Shown: in pieces, positions 45,642 to 58,558 of the stretch
How the letters are laid out: each line of letters starts with the position of its first letter
How positions within the stretch are numbered: position 1 is the first letter of the stretch
Assembly (NCBI GenBank): GCA_030686995.1
Contig: JARVZY010002388.1
Location: 310,001 to 374,000 of the forward strand
Reading direction: 5' to 3'
DNA from: Artemisia argyi
Lineage: Eukaryota > Streptophyta > Magnoliopsida > Asterales > Asteraceae
Length of the DNA: 64,000 nucleotides
The notes under the pieces: generated by a model
Database searches by the model: none
Told to the model about the DNA's origin: nothing
The model's input: the letters and a program-made list of their open reading frames with translations, nothing else
Made by a program: the position numbers and the translations under genes

Positions 45642-48638
45642 TGTCACACCCCCAAAATACCTGAATGGCAGCGGAATGGAATACCTGGGGGTGACTGTCA
45701 TAGCACCATAGTTACAGTTATATTGAACGACCTAAAGTGTCGTTTAGAAAATACAGCGTTTGATCATTAAAACATTCAGAGTTTACAAAGCTTAGGTCCC
45801 AAAAGAGTTTGCCAATACAGTTAAAATAAGTTCAACAAGATCAAACGTTTCATAAGTGCAGAAAATATAGTGAGACGCGTCGACTCCGCGACTCCATGAA
45901 GGTCCAAATGTATGCAACATGAGCTACCTTAATAACCTGAGAAATACATTGCGAAAACGGTCAACATAAAGTTGGTGAATAATCATAGGTTTATAAGTAA
46001 ATCGTAAGTACATAAGCCACAAGTAATAAGTAAACCGACAAGAATGTCAAAAATGCTACATTGGCTCTTAAGCTCATGACCCCGAAGCTAGACTTAGTAA
46101 TGGCCCCACCAGAGTGTTTACCAGACACTCTATTCGTTAAGACATGAAATGCATTCGTCCCGTTTGGAGCAACCCAAACACGAATGGAGGCGTCACCCTC
46201 GATAGATCTATCCACTCACTCTCGCTTAGCTATAATTAACGGTCCATGATATATAAGGGGACTTAACTTGGTAGTAAAGCAACTTAAGCAATGTATGGAA
46301 TTTGTAATACTTGGGCATGTACAAAAATAATTGTGCAATGTATTCTCCCCCGTGGGATTTAAAATAAAATAAGTAATTAAAACGGGGCTATGAGAACTCA
46401 CCTGGAGTGATAGTACAAAGACGGTACAACGATGGTAAAGTAATCGGGACAATGAGGCGCGAACACTAGCCGCAACCTAAATGAATAATCGTGATCTAAT
46501 TTAGATCATGCCGTGATGTAATGAATGCACATGCACATGATACCTATACCACTCGTGACTTGGAAATACTAGTTATTGTCAAGATAAAATACTTTCCATA
46601 CTTAGGAAAAATAAGTCCAATTGGAGTTATAAAAACTTGTCGTAATATATATCATATAAAAATGTTAGCGTTATATTCCTCGTATCGAAAACCTTAAAAT
46701 AACGTCGTTAAGTCGTATAAATATTCTCTTGGGTCGTACGTATTCATTTGTTAAGAATATAGTCCTTAGTAATATTTCTAGAAAATATACCATTTAGTAC
46801 GTAAGTTAATATTTTTACTTGTGACCAAATATATATATATGGTTTTTTGACGATGTTAAAACGGGTATAACTTGGTCGTTTTAAGCTCATTTTCCTCGTT
46901 CTTTATATCCACGGATTCGTTTGTGTATATACTAATATATTTTTGATAACTCGGCTCCTCTAGGTTACGTTAAATGCCTCTATTTACCCGTCGAAATCTG
47001 CCAAACAGCAAGCAGTTTTTATAAAAATAGTTTTGTTGTTAAATTTGCAAAAATCATATCTCCTTCGTTATAAGCTTGTTTTAATCCGTTCTTTCGCCTA
47101 AAGTTTCATTTTTGAAAGTATTTTCTAAATCTTTGGTCAAAAATCAACCATCAACCACTGATTTTCCCATGAAATAAAAATAGGGACAGTAGGTATTTTT
47201 ATTGTTTCAAAAATCGTTTCTAGGGTTCTAATCTAGTTCCATCTTCAATCAAACCACTTTCAATCACCACAAAACTAGTCTAATCCTACCATACACCTTC
47301 TTAGGGTGTCATGGGTTCCTAAACATCATAACCTAGTAGATCTAACAAGGATCTAACCAAAAATCACTTTCTAGGGCTTAAAAGTTAAATATATACAAAA
47401 TGGAGTGGTATAAGCCAATATATGCATGAGTTCTTGTAAGAAAAATATATAAACATAGTAGTAACTTGTAAAAATTATGAAATGAGTTTTGTAAACTTAC
47501 TTTGAAAGGTGGTGTGATTAGATGATGAAAACCTTAGTATCCTTAAGTTTGTATTTCAAAACCTTGTAAGAATAACCTAACTAAACTAAAATAACACTTG
47601 ATATTGAGAAAAGTTTTGGTCTTGCTCCTCCTTCTTGTTGTTGCCGTGAGTTTCAAGAGAGAAAAGAGAGAAATGAGTTTTCTTGCAATTGTGAAAAATG
47701 AGAGAAAAGATCTAGTATAGTAGATATGTATTATTTGTATTATTATTATTATATATAGTTAGTATAAGGTATTAATGAAACTTGAGTGTGTAAGTAAACA
47801 TTGTAAGGGATTGGAGTGGAGGGGGGGGGGGGGGGGCGGCAAGTCAAGGGGGGGGGGGACTTGGTGTATGACTTTTGTGACTTTTGTATTATTTTGTGTT
47901 TAATAGTAGTTTTAAAGTGTACCGGGTACCGGGTTAACTAAAAATAAATTTTAACGGAGTTAACCGGGTCATAATAAAGTTATAAAAATTATAAAAATAT
48001 GTTGGGTACAAATATTAAGTGTTTAGATAATTATTGTTTAACTTTTTATGAAAACCGTCGAAATTAAATTAGACGTACGATACGAAATAAATAAATAAAT
48101 TTGCAAAATACCGGGTAAATTATTATTATAATTTTTATATTATAAAAATGGGTATAAAAATATATTGGGATCATAGTCGGGAGTGTCGGACGTGTTAGTC
48201 ACATTTATAGTTCGCGTATTAGTGTTTATTTAAAATAAACATACGTAATTCGTTAATTATATTAAAAATATAATTTGAATACCCTACGAGTGGAATAGTA
48301 TGCAAGTGCCCTAATGATGATATGCAGACTATTTCTAGTCCGTATGAAATGTCCCTGATAATAATGCATGGATTCGCTCCTGAACCAATACGGTTACGCG
48401 AATTTGAATACTCGTAAACTAAATTTACGATGACATGAGTAATGCACGTGAATAGTGGTTTTCTCTCGGAAATGAATAGTGTCAAGTGAATAGTAAAATT
48501 TATGAATGTTTCTCGGAATGTCAAATTGACCTAAAAAACGATGAATAGTAAAACGATGAATAGAAATCTGTGAATAGTAACTGATGAATAGTAGATTGTC
48601 AAAATTTGGAAAATGATCGGAAATTACGAGTTGTGACA
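45642..48638 (-). repeat. C 5' LTR
   Basis: Same length as the 3' LTR and nearly identical. Differences are scattered single bases and small changes in the G-runs near 47819-47862. Confidence 0.92.
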
Positions 48639-48643
48639 ACTAG

Positions 48644-51402
48644 TAATGAGTTAAAGTTTTCAGAAAAAGAAAAGGCTAAAGTTGACTTAGAACTACAAGA
48701 ATTGAAGGTTAAGTTTGATGATGAAGTTGCAAGTCGTATGAAGTGGCAAGAGGGATCTAAGCACTTTGACAGATTAATTCATAGTTCCTAATCCACTAGG
48801 ACTAAGAGAGCCTTAGGATTTGGACACCTTATAGGGCTAGATGAAGTTTTTGACCTTAGTGAACCAAGTGTGTTAGACCCTGAACCACCTCTACAATTTC
48901 AAACACCTGTAAAGTATGTAAAAGAGGGAGAGATGCACACTGTCTCTCCCACTATCACAGGAACCTTTATGCCCATCTCAGACCAATTGGACTTAGTTGA
49001 ATCACAATTGAAAACTGGCACTAAGACTCCTGACTCCCCTGACTCTAGCAGTGTCTCTAGCAATAATTCTAATGAATTTGTATATTGTTCTTTCAGTGAC
49101 AAGACCAAAAAGACCTCTACCTCTAGCTATGCCAGTTGTGATTCCAGTGTCAAGTCAGAGTCACCCAAGCACACACACAAGTCTTCTTGAAAGTCTGATG
49201 ATTTTTCTAGAGTTGCTACTGATGAAGTTCCTTCAAAGACAGCTTCTCTTGAAGACTTATCATTTACTTCTTTGAAAAACAATTCTTTTCTGTCATTACA
49301 AAACAATTCTGTTTCTAGTGTTTGTTTGAATAATTCTGTGTGTGATAAGACATCTTTTGGTGTGAATAAATCTTCTAGACAGAAGAAATGTTTTGTTTGT
49401 GGTAGTAAATTCCATTTGATTAAGGATTGTGATTTTTATGAAAGAAGGATGGGTGTTTCTGCTAACCATAATAGACCTAGACCAAAGTGGAACAATGCAC
49501 ATGCCAGACCCTCATATGTTCCACAGGCAACCCACACCACCAGCAGAACCAAATCAGTTCCTGTTGATAGGTCTGTTCCTGCTGGTAGGCCTGTTCCTGC
49601 TGATAGGACTTTTCCAACTAGCTGGAAAAGAAATGTTGCTAGACCATCTTTTAGGCATTTTAATAATTATTATGAGAATGGTTTTTGGCTTAGTTTCTAT
49701 GACCCAAGGTATATGGGAGGGGCATACTGGGATTATGCTGTTAAGCCCTCAGCAGATTGTTCTTGGAGACATAACAGACCATTTGCACACAGGGGGTCCA
49801 AGAACAATGGTGGATCATATTCATCTACATGGCTTCATTCTAATGATCCACAAGATGGGCTCAAGTCATTTATGACTTGAGTCTCACTTTGGTAACTCAT
49901 GTTGTTGTATATTTTGTTGTTGTAGGAACATCCTCTTAAAAGTAAAGATTTAGGTATTGTTGATAGTGGTTGCTCTAGAAGCATGTCTGGGAATCAAGAG
50001 AAGCTGCATGATTTTGTGCCTATTAATGGAGGCACAGTGACATTTGGAGGAGGACTAGGGAGGATTACTGGAAAAGGAACCATCAGAACTCCAAAGGTGT
50101 ATTTTGAAAATGTCTACTATGTAAAGGAGCTACAAAACTTTAATTTGTTCTCTATTTCACAAATTTGTGACAAAAAGATTCATGTTCTATTCACTGAGGA
50201 GGGCTGTCTAATTCTCTCAAAAGACTTCAAATTACCTGATGAGAGTCTTGTATTGCTAAGAGTTCCAAGAAATCACAATCTCTACACATTCAACTTGAAT
50301 GATGTAAAACCTGAAGGTGATCTAGCATGCTTGGTGGCCAAAGCATCCTTGAATGTGTCTACCATGTGGCATAGAAGGATGGCACATTTGAACTACAAAA
50401 CCATCAACAGACTTGCTAAACATGGACTGGTCCATGGACTTCCTCCCAAGACCTTCACCAATGAACACAATTGTGTTGCCTGCAATAAAGGGAAGCAACA
50501 CAAGGCTTCATACAAAGCCACTACTGCAGTGAGCACTATTATAGAACCTCTTCAGTTGCTGCATATGGATCTATTTGGTCCAACCTCCATCAGAAGTATT
50601 GACCATAAGTACTTCTGCCTGGTGATCACTGATGACTACAGCAGGTTTTCTTGGGTATTCTTTTTAAGCACAAAAGATCAAACTTTTCAGACTATTAAAG
50701 AGTTCATAGCCCTGATTGAAAACTAATTGAATAAAAAGTTCATAGCCCTGATTGAAAACTTTTTGAGCACTAAAGATCAAACTTTTCAGACTATTAAAGA
50801 GTTCATAGCCCTGATTGAAAACTAATTGAATAAAAAGGTTAAAAGTATCAGGTGTGATAATGGAACAGAGTTCAAAAATGCTAATCTAATTGAACTCTGT
50901 GGGTCTAAGGGTATAAAAAGGGACTATAGTAATGCCAGAACTCCACAACAAAATGGGGTTGCTGAAAGAAAGAATAGAACCCTGATAGAGGCTGCAAGAT
51001 CTATGCTTGCTGACTCTAATCTTCCCACTATGTTTTGGACTGAAGCAGTAGGCACTGCATGTTATGTTCTGAATAGGGTTTCAATTACAAGACCACACAA
51101 TAAGACACCTTATGAACTTTTGACTGGGAAGATTCCTACCATTATCTACTTCAAGCCGTTTGGATGTCAAGTAACCATTTTGAATACAAGTGATCATTTA
51201 GGAAAGTTTGAAGGGAAGGCTGATGAGGGTTATATAGTTGGATATTCAGCTCATAGCAAGGCTTACAGGGTATACAATTTGTCTGCTAAAAAGATTGAGG
51301 AGACTCTTAACCTGAGATTTTTTGAAGACAAGGTTAATGTTTAGGGTAAAGGTCATGATTGGTATTTTGACCTTGATTACTTAACAGATCATTTGGGTAA
51401 TG
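48644..51402 (+). pseudogene. pol: F gag end, protease and integrase, broken
   Basis: F resumes after element C with NELKFSEKEKAKVDLELQEL (coiled coil). Stops follow near 48790 and 49188, then a knuckle CFVCGSKFHLIKDC. Protease is marked by DSGCSRSMSG near 49965. Integrase follows: the zinc-binding HRRMAHLNYKTI...CVACNKGKQH, then the catalytic core with D in LLHMDLFGP, D in IRCDNGTEFK and E in NGVAERKNRT, so all three acidic residues are kept. A tandem duplication (about 50676..50835) with a TAA disrupts the core, and a TAG at 51342 comes after FFEDKVNV. Element A enters at 51403, before reverse transcriptase would begin. Confidence 0.85.
50676..50835 (+). repeat. Tandem duplication inside the F integrase
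   Basis: AAAGAGTTCATAGCCCTGAT and its surroundings occur three times in a nested arrangement; AACTAATTGAATAAAAAG occurs twice. Both longer copies contain the TAA, so the stop predates the duplication. Confidence 0.8.
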
Positions 51403-52797
51403 TGATGAAGCGAAAAGTGTACCGCTTTTGGGGGGTCATTTCAGGCCAAAGTCGATATTATTTGATCAAATATTGCCCTAAATCGTTCCTTTTGTCATTT
51501 TAGGTACTTTTGAGAGGAAATTTACAAAAGGAAGCATTTTGGACGTTTTTGGAGCGAAAAAGTGAAGAAAACGACAAAGTCTCAAAATCATGCTGGAAAT
51601 TGCACATGACGGCATCACAGGTTGCTAGTGACGGCGTCATGACTTGACAAAGAGGTGGATAAATCAATTACACGTGAAGCGCCAGAATGTTTTCTAAAGA
51701 GTTCGTGACGACGTCACGTTATAAAATGTCAAGGTTGTCACGTATGACCCAAAGAGAGACGGCCCAGAGTCCATAAAGAGTGACGGCGTCAGAAGTGGAT
51801 CTAGGCAATACAAGTATTATTTTGACGGCGAGTTGACGGCGTCACACCTATCTCTTGACGCCGTCAGGATACAAAATCTATATATAGTTTTCTAGTTTTC
51901 ATTCATTGTGTGCAAATTTGAAGGGAGTAAACCCTAGACGAATTTTACAGATATAACAAGGGTTTCAAACCCTTGTTTCACCCACGCTTAATTGAAGATA
52001 AGTCTTTCATCAAATCATTCAATATGTCTATGTGTTGTTTGATTATATCTTACGCTTGTTTTCTCTTTAACATGCTAGGCTAGGTTTTCTTTGTGTTTGC
52101 TTAGATGTAATGAAACTTAGATATTGATTACGGGTTGGTTGTTTGTTTATAATTGTTGTGGATGACTGAATTCGATGTTAGACTTAAGAAAACTGGCAGA
52201 CTTCCAATTGGTAACTTGCTTGAACGTATTAAGAAACATGATCGGAGGTGTACTACGATATATTGGTTGTATTTAATGCGTAGGTAACTACTAATGAGGT
52301 CATGTTAGGAGCTAGTAGTCGGCTCGACATAGGAAGAGGTAGAAGCTTATAGAGTTAGGGAAGATCGTACACGGCCCTACGAATGGTATTAAGGAATATA
52401 ACCCATCATCCATGCAATTGTAACAAACTAATCAACCTGTAAAAGATAGCTAGGGAGTAGTGAAATCTAAGTAAACACATTTTCTCTCATTATTGTTTTC
52501 GCCATAATTTTGTTTAAGTTTAGTTTATTTTATTTTGATTGCATCTTTAGTTATTTGGGTTAGTTGATTAGCAACTAATTCCGCCCACTCCTTACAAAAC
52601 CGAGATTTTACTTGCTTTTATTTAAAATATAAAAATACAAAAAGAATCATCCCTCATCTCTAGACCTAGTTTAATTGAGTTTTAACCCTAGCGAACACTA
52701 TTCTTTGAGTTGAACGATCAATCCCCCGATACTTGTCACTATACTATACTATAACGGTCAGGTAAAACCTTTTGCGAAGGCGCAATTCCACGCATCA
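51403..52797 (+). repeat. A 5' LTR (1395 bp)
   Basis: Begins TGATGAAGCGAAAAGTG and ends ACGCATCA. The same ends, with changes, bound the solo LTR at 53561. A TATATATA box at 51879..51886 follows a cluster of TGACGGCGTCA-type palindromes (51600-51870). Confidence 0.85.
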
Positions 52798-52803
52798 AGT
52801 TTT

Positions 52804-52822
52804 TGGCGCCGCAGCCTGGGGA
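52804..52822 (+). other. A primer binding site, tRNA-Asp type
   Basis: TGGCGCCGCAGCCTGGGGA, the Asp-type site with a few changes. Confidence 0.75.
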
Positions 52823-52967
52823 ATAGTTATTGTCTAGGTTAAAATTTATCTTTATTAGGTCTACTTGCTAGATTCCTTTGTAGTAAGATTTTTATTTTAT
52901 TTTTATAGGTTTCTTTAGTCTATCTTTTTCTTTGTTCCTTTGTTCGTAGCCTTTGCCAACCGCCATC

Positions 52968-55900
52968 ATGGAAGGTGGTAATCTCTTTGATCCCATCAAC
53001 CCACTACAACAAAACCATCCACAAAACCCACCACAACCAAACCAACCACCTAGACCCCGAACTTTAGGAGAGTACTCCCGTCCTAGCCACCAAGGCTATC
53101 GAAACACCATTGAGCTCACTCAAGGAGCCAATGTGTCTCCCTTGCGATCCGACACCATCCGGTTGGTGCAAAGCGAATGTGCATTCCATGGACTTCGTTC
53201 CGAAGATCCTAATGAACATCTCAAGGATTTCCTCAAAATTATAGATTCAATAGACCTTGATGTTGGAACCCGAGAGACGACCCGATTGCGTCTCTTCCAA
53301 TTCTCTCTACGTGACCAAGCTAGTCAATGGCTTGAGCGTTTACCTGCGGGATCCATCACCTCTTGGGATGATCTCACCACTCGTTTCCTTGCTTAATTTT
53401 TCCCACCGGGGAGAACCACTAAGCTTAGAAATGATATCTTGATGTTCCAACAACGTCAAGGTGAAACTCTCTATGAAGCATGAACTCGTTTCAAGGACTT
53501 ACTCCAAAAAGTCCCTCAGCATGGCATAGACCTTTGGCTCCAACTCCAAATTTTCTATAATGACGAGGCGAAAAGTGTACCGCTTTTAAGGGGTCATTTA
53601 AGCCCGAATTCGAGATTATTTGATCAAATATTGCCCTAAATCGTTCCTTTTGTCATTTTAGGTACTTTTGGAGAGAAATCTGGAAAAGGAAGCATTTTGG
53701 ACGTTTTTGGAGCATAAAAGTGAAGAAAACGGCAAAGTCTCAAATTTCCTTGCTGGGAACAGTACTTGACGGCGTCAAGCCTTTGTACATGACGGCGTCA
53801 AGAGTTACAAAAGAGGTGGAAGTGGAAAATACACGTGATGATCCAGAGAGTTTTTAAGCCTATGGCCTGACGGCGTCACCAAGGCCGTCAGGGTCCAAAC
53901 ATTAGTGACGGCCCAGAGTATTTCTACACATGACTGCGTCACAAATAGATGTAGGCAATACGATTTTATCATGGCGGCGAGTTGACGGCGTCACGATCTA
54001 ACACATGACGCCGTCACGATGTAATATCTATATATAGTTTTCCAAATTTCATTCATTAGTGTGCAACTTTGAGGGAATAAACCCTAGTCCGAATTTTATC
54101 AGCTTTTCAAGGGTTCCAACCCCTTGATTCTTTCATGTTCAATTGAAGATAAGTATTTATCCAAATCATTCAATATGTCTATGTGTTGTTTGATTATATC
54201 TTACGCTTGTCTTCTATTTAACATGCTAGGCTAGATCTTTATTGTGTTTGCTTAGATGTAGTGAAACCTAGATGTTAAATATGGGTTGATTGTTTGTTTA
54301 TAATTGTTACAGATGATTGTATTCGATGTTAGGCTTAAGAAAACTGGCAGACTTCCATTGGTAACTTGCTTGAACGTCTTAAGAAACATGATCGGAGGTG
54401 TACTATGATTTTTGGTTGTATTTAATACGTAGGAGAATTCTAACGATCCCATGTTAGGAGCTTCTAACGGCTCGACATAGGAGTGAAGTAGGATCCTATA
54501 GAGTTAGGGAATATTGTACACGGCCCTACGACTACTATTAAGGAATACGAACCGTCATCCATGCAATTGTCACAAGCTAATCAACCTGTAAAAGATATCT
54601 AGGGAGTAATGAAATCTAAGTAAACACAACTTTCCTCATTATTGTTTCCACCACATTAGTATAATAGTCTCATTTTCATTTTTGTTATTTTATTTTGATT
54701 GCATTTTTAGTTTATTGGGTTAGTTGGCTAGCAACTAATTCCGCCTACTCCTTCAAAACCCGAGATTTTACTTGCTTTTCATAAAATATAAAAATACAAA
54801 AAGAATCATCCCTCACCTCTAGACCTAGTTTAGTAGGCTTTCTAATCCTAGCGACACTATTCCTGAGTTGAACGATCAATCCCCCGGTACTTGTCACTAT
54901 ACTATACTACAACGATCAGGTACACTGCCTGGTGGGGGTTGTAAGCTTCTCAAGATCCCTTGAGAGGTAAAACTTGTTGCGAGGGTGCAATTCCCACGTA
55001 TCATATAACCATATCGATCTCTCCACAAGGTGAACCATTGACCAATTGGCCGGTGGCAAGCTTCGTGATCTAAGTGCGGAAGAATCATGGGAACTCATAG
55101 AAGATCTTGCTCTCTATGACAACGAAAGTTGGAATGATCCCTGTGATTTGAACAAAACGGTCAAGGCAATATCTTTGCCTTCAAACAATTCAAGCACTCC
55201 CGACCATAGGATCATGGAACTTGAAGACCAAGTTAAGTTTCTCATGAAATCCTACGAAGCTCCTAAACCTTCAAGCCAAGTGAACAAAATCACTTCTTCA
55301 TGCGAATTATGTAGTGGTCCCCATGACACTCATGATTGCATGGAACTCCCCGAACAAGCTTTCACAGATTACGCATCCTCGCGTACCGACAGAGCGGGAG
55401 ACAAGTGGTACACTTTCAAACCCGAGCAAAACCCTTACGGTGATTCATACAACCCCTCTTGGAAAAATCACCCGAACCTTAGGTGGAAACAAAACCAAAA
55501 CATGCCCCAAAACAATTCTTCCACTCCACCTAATCGTTATCAACCAAACGGTCCACCCTCTAACCGTACTTTCAACAACAATCCTTCCAACAACTATGGT
55601 AGTACCAATAATCTTGAAGGATTGATGTCCAAATTTATGGCATCTCAAGAAGCCCACATATCTAAGTTTGAATCCGAATTCAATCAACAACAAGCGAAGA
55701 TGACCAATAAAATTGACAACTTGTTGAAAGCTCTTAACAACCAAGTTCTAACTACACCAAAGAAGGACACTAGGGACACTAGTAGCGGAACCCAAATTAA
55801 GGACCCCTCATCATCTAAACATGTCCACTTTGTCAATGTAGTTACTATTAAACCAGTCGATAATAATAGGGAAGAAAGTGATATGGATGAGATTAAGGAA

Positions 55901-56656
55901 GTTGTGGGGAAAAAGGAAGAGAAAGTTGAGGAAGTAGAAAATGTAGAGGAATACTTTGATAGGTCACCTACCAAGGAAGAACGGGAATACCATAAGGATC
56001 TATTCGATGACCCCGAGACATCATACGTCCTTGGTTCACCAATCATCAAAGTGGGTGATACCTCTAACATCAACATACCATGCAACATTGGGCATATGCA
56101 TGTGTGGAAAGCCTACATCGTCCTTAGATCTCCCATAAACATTATGACTAGGACCCATTACAATTGGGTAATGAAGAAGCAACTTGGATATAGGATGATG
56201 CCCAACACAAGTTGGATGAGTAACTTTGTGGGAAGAGTGAAAGGATTGCACGTCTTTATAGGAAACTTCACTTATATTACCGATTCTGTGATTGTAGAAG
56301 ATATTCGTCCGGTAATAGATGGTTGCCTAATTCAAGTAGTTTTCGGAAAGTCATTTGTTGAGGCTTCTAAGATGAATTATGACCAATCTCTAGGGATAGT
56401 TAGATTCAAGGATGAGAACGATGAGATAGCTTACCAAATGCCATATAAGATTGAACAATTTCGTCTTTTATCAAACATCGACAAGGAACACAAGCAAGCG
56501 GCCTAATATAGGAATGATGAGGATAGACGTAGAGGAGTAGACTATGTCATGAATAAAATATTTGGTTTTTACAAGGAGTGCTTGCAACTAGGTCCGGAAT
56601 ACAATACTAAAATCGAGGATGACCTAGGAACCGGAACCGATGACGAGGTCACGTAA
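52968..56656 (+). pseudogene. gag: A gag plus protease-like ORF, interrupted by a solo LTR
   Basis: The first ATG at 52968 (MEGGNLFDPINPL) opens an Athila/Tat-type gag: NTIELTQGANVSPLRSD, then ECAFHGLRSEDPNEHLKDFL and DQASQWLERLPAGSI. Stops occur at 53394 and 53481. The solo LTR splits the codon after IFY. The frame resumes at 55009, has a TGA at 55031, and is then open from LAGGKLRDLSAEESWELIED for some 490 codons. This part holds a short Cys-rich word (CELCSGPHDTHDCMEL), an N/P-rich linker, an acidic stretch (KEEKVEEVENVEEYFD) and a protease-like fold (WKAYIVLRSPINIMTRTHYN...GLHVFIGNFTYITD). The catalytic Asp-Thr/Ser-Gly is absent. After a TAA at 56504 the frame continues to 56656 (FGFYKECLQLGPEY). 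No reverse transcriptase follows. Confidence 0.75.
53561..55003 (+). mobile_element. Solo LTR (1443 bp) of the A family, inserted in A gag
   Basis: Ends TGACGAGGCGAAAAGTG and CCACGTATCA. The exact duplication TATAA flanks it (53556..53560, 55004..55008). It aligns along its whole length with the A LTR but is diverged, so it is a related, separate insertion. No interior or second LTR. Removing it restores the gag frame across the junction. Confidence 0.9.
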
Positions 56657-58525
56657 TAGCCCATGACCTTGAGTCTAGCTACATGACTCGTAAATAAAGA
56701 AAAACGCTTCTTGGGAGGCAACCCATGTTTTATTTGTTTTGATTGATTGTTTGTTTGTTTGATTTTATTTGCTTCCGTATGCATACTTGATTTTTATTGT
56801 TTGTGGATCATGTTTCTTACTAAATTGTGAAAATGCTTTACCTTGTTGTTTATCTTAACTTCATAAAAAAGGTATTTCGCAAAAGATAAGTGTAAGGGAA
56901 ACCTAAATTTATTTTTAAGAACGGGAATTGGACATGAACCACAACAATATTCAATGAACATGTATATTAGTATTTGTTTGAGTCAAATGCTTGTATCGAG
57001 TCATAATTATGTTTTGCAGGAATTCCATGAATTAAGGCGTAAGTTTTTCCATAAATTTTTCGGAAACTTAACTTAAGATTTCTGTCAGAACCCTATGACG
57101 GCGTCAGGATCATAACCTGACGGCGTCAGGTGTAAAAATTCTGAAAATGTTTGCAAGTTTTGTTTTTCTAACGGAGTCTTAAAGTTTTTGTTAATTCTTT
57201 AGTTTTATAAACTCCAGGAAATCTGCAAACATTCATTCCACAAGCATTATATCCTTATATATGTATTTCCACCGATTTTACGCGAGGTTTGCCATGATTG
57301 TTTTCTCAGGTTTAACAGGTTATATTGGACAAGAAGATGATTTATATTTCTGGAGGGAAACTTTCAACGTTCATTTTCTTGGAGGAGGATTTAACCTTGT
57401 TATCCATTTATCCACACCGAACGAATCAGGGGAGTATTTGTTTTCATTGTTTTACCTTCATTACATTTACATCCTTTTTATTGAACATTGGGGACAATGT
57501 TCGGCCTAAGTGTAAGGGGAGGGTAAATGATGATACCTTAGAGAATACAATTACGCTTGAGTTGGTTTGTTCAATAGTAGGTGTGTAATAAAACTAAGAG
57601 AAATACTTGTTAGGGTAATTTTAGCGCCAAATTTAAATTTTTTTACAACATTTAGGAGTGAAGCTTTAGCCTTAATGAGCGTCTCATGGATAGGAGTTGT
57701 ATGACTAGCACAAAAAACCGTACCACTAAAAAAAAAAAAAAAAATTCCACCCAAATATGTGAGGTTCGCCATTAGATTTGTTAGGAAAAGCATTCATTAT
57801 TAGTGCTTATGAGTGTACCAGTAGCACTTAGATTCTATAACTTGCGTTAGTGATGCATCCCGGGACCACTAGTGAGACTACATTCGTGTAGTAGGATTTA
57901 CTACATGATAAGAGGCATTAGGATCACCCTTGTGTTAACCCGTATCATAATTACTTGACCAATAAAGTCATAACTACTTGACTAATAAAGTCAATTAATT
58001 TTCCCACACATTTGCGTTGTACTCATTTTTAGTACACGATACCCCTAGTACACCCCTCCGAGCCTATCTTTTCGTTTCTAACTTTAAGGATTTTACTTAA
58101 AGGAAGAATTTGTTAACAATCCACCCCAAATGTACACCCAAATCGCCTTAGCCTTCCTTGTATGCACTCATCTTTAGTGCATTATTGTTATATGTTAAAA
58201 CCCTTAGTTAATTGCCTAATTGATTACATGGTTGCTAAGTCGAGTCATATCTTGTACATATTATTTTGGGACGATTGGGTCTCATGAGTAAAGTACTATT
58301 GTTATGGAGTAATGGGGAAGAACATCATATATTACCCCCATATGTGTGTTAATATTTAAAAGTACTCAAAGTGTTTTGATTATCTTGATTCGAGTCATTA
58401 GAATAGTCGATTGTAAAGTATGTAGAAGTTCAAGTGTAAGGGGAATGCAAATCCCCTATGATGTATTATTTTGGATGGTAGGGTAAGAGTGTATGCAAAA
58501 AAAAAAAAAAAAAAAAAACAAAAAA

Positions 58526-58558
<33 letters not shown>

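Larger units (their letters stand above)
37240..48638 (-). mobile_element. C: complete non-autonomous Ty3 (Tekay-like) element, 11.4 kb
   Basis: Two 2997-bp LTRs (37240..40236 and 45642..48638) bound a 5.4 kb interior. Ends are TGTCACACC and GTTGTGACA. The exact duplication ACTAG flanks the whole (37235..37239, 48639..48643). Primer site and purine tract show that it lies on the minus strand, opposite to its host F. I count roughly fifteen substitutions between the LTRs, about half a percent, so insertion was recent. Gag has a stop and no pol is readable, so it must have moved with enzymes from another element. Confidence 0.93.
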
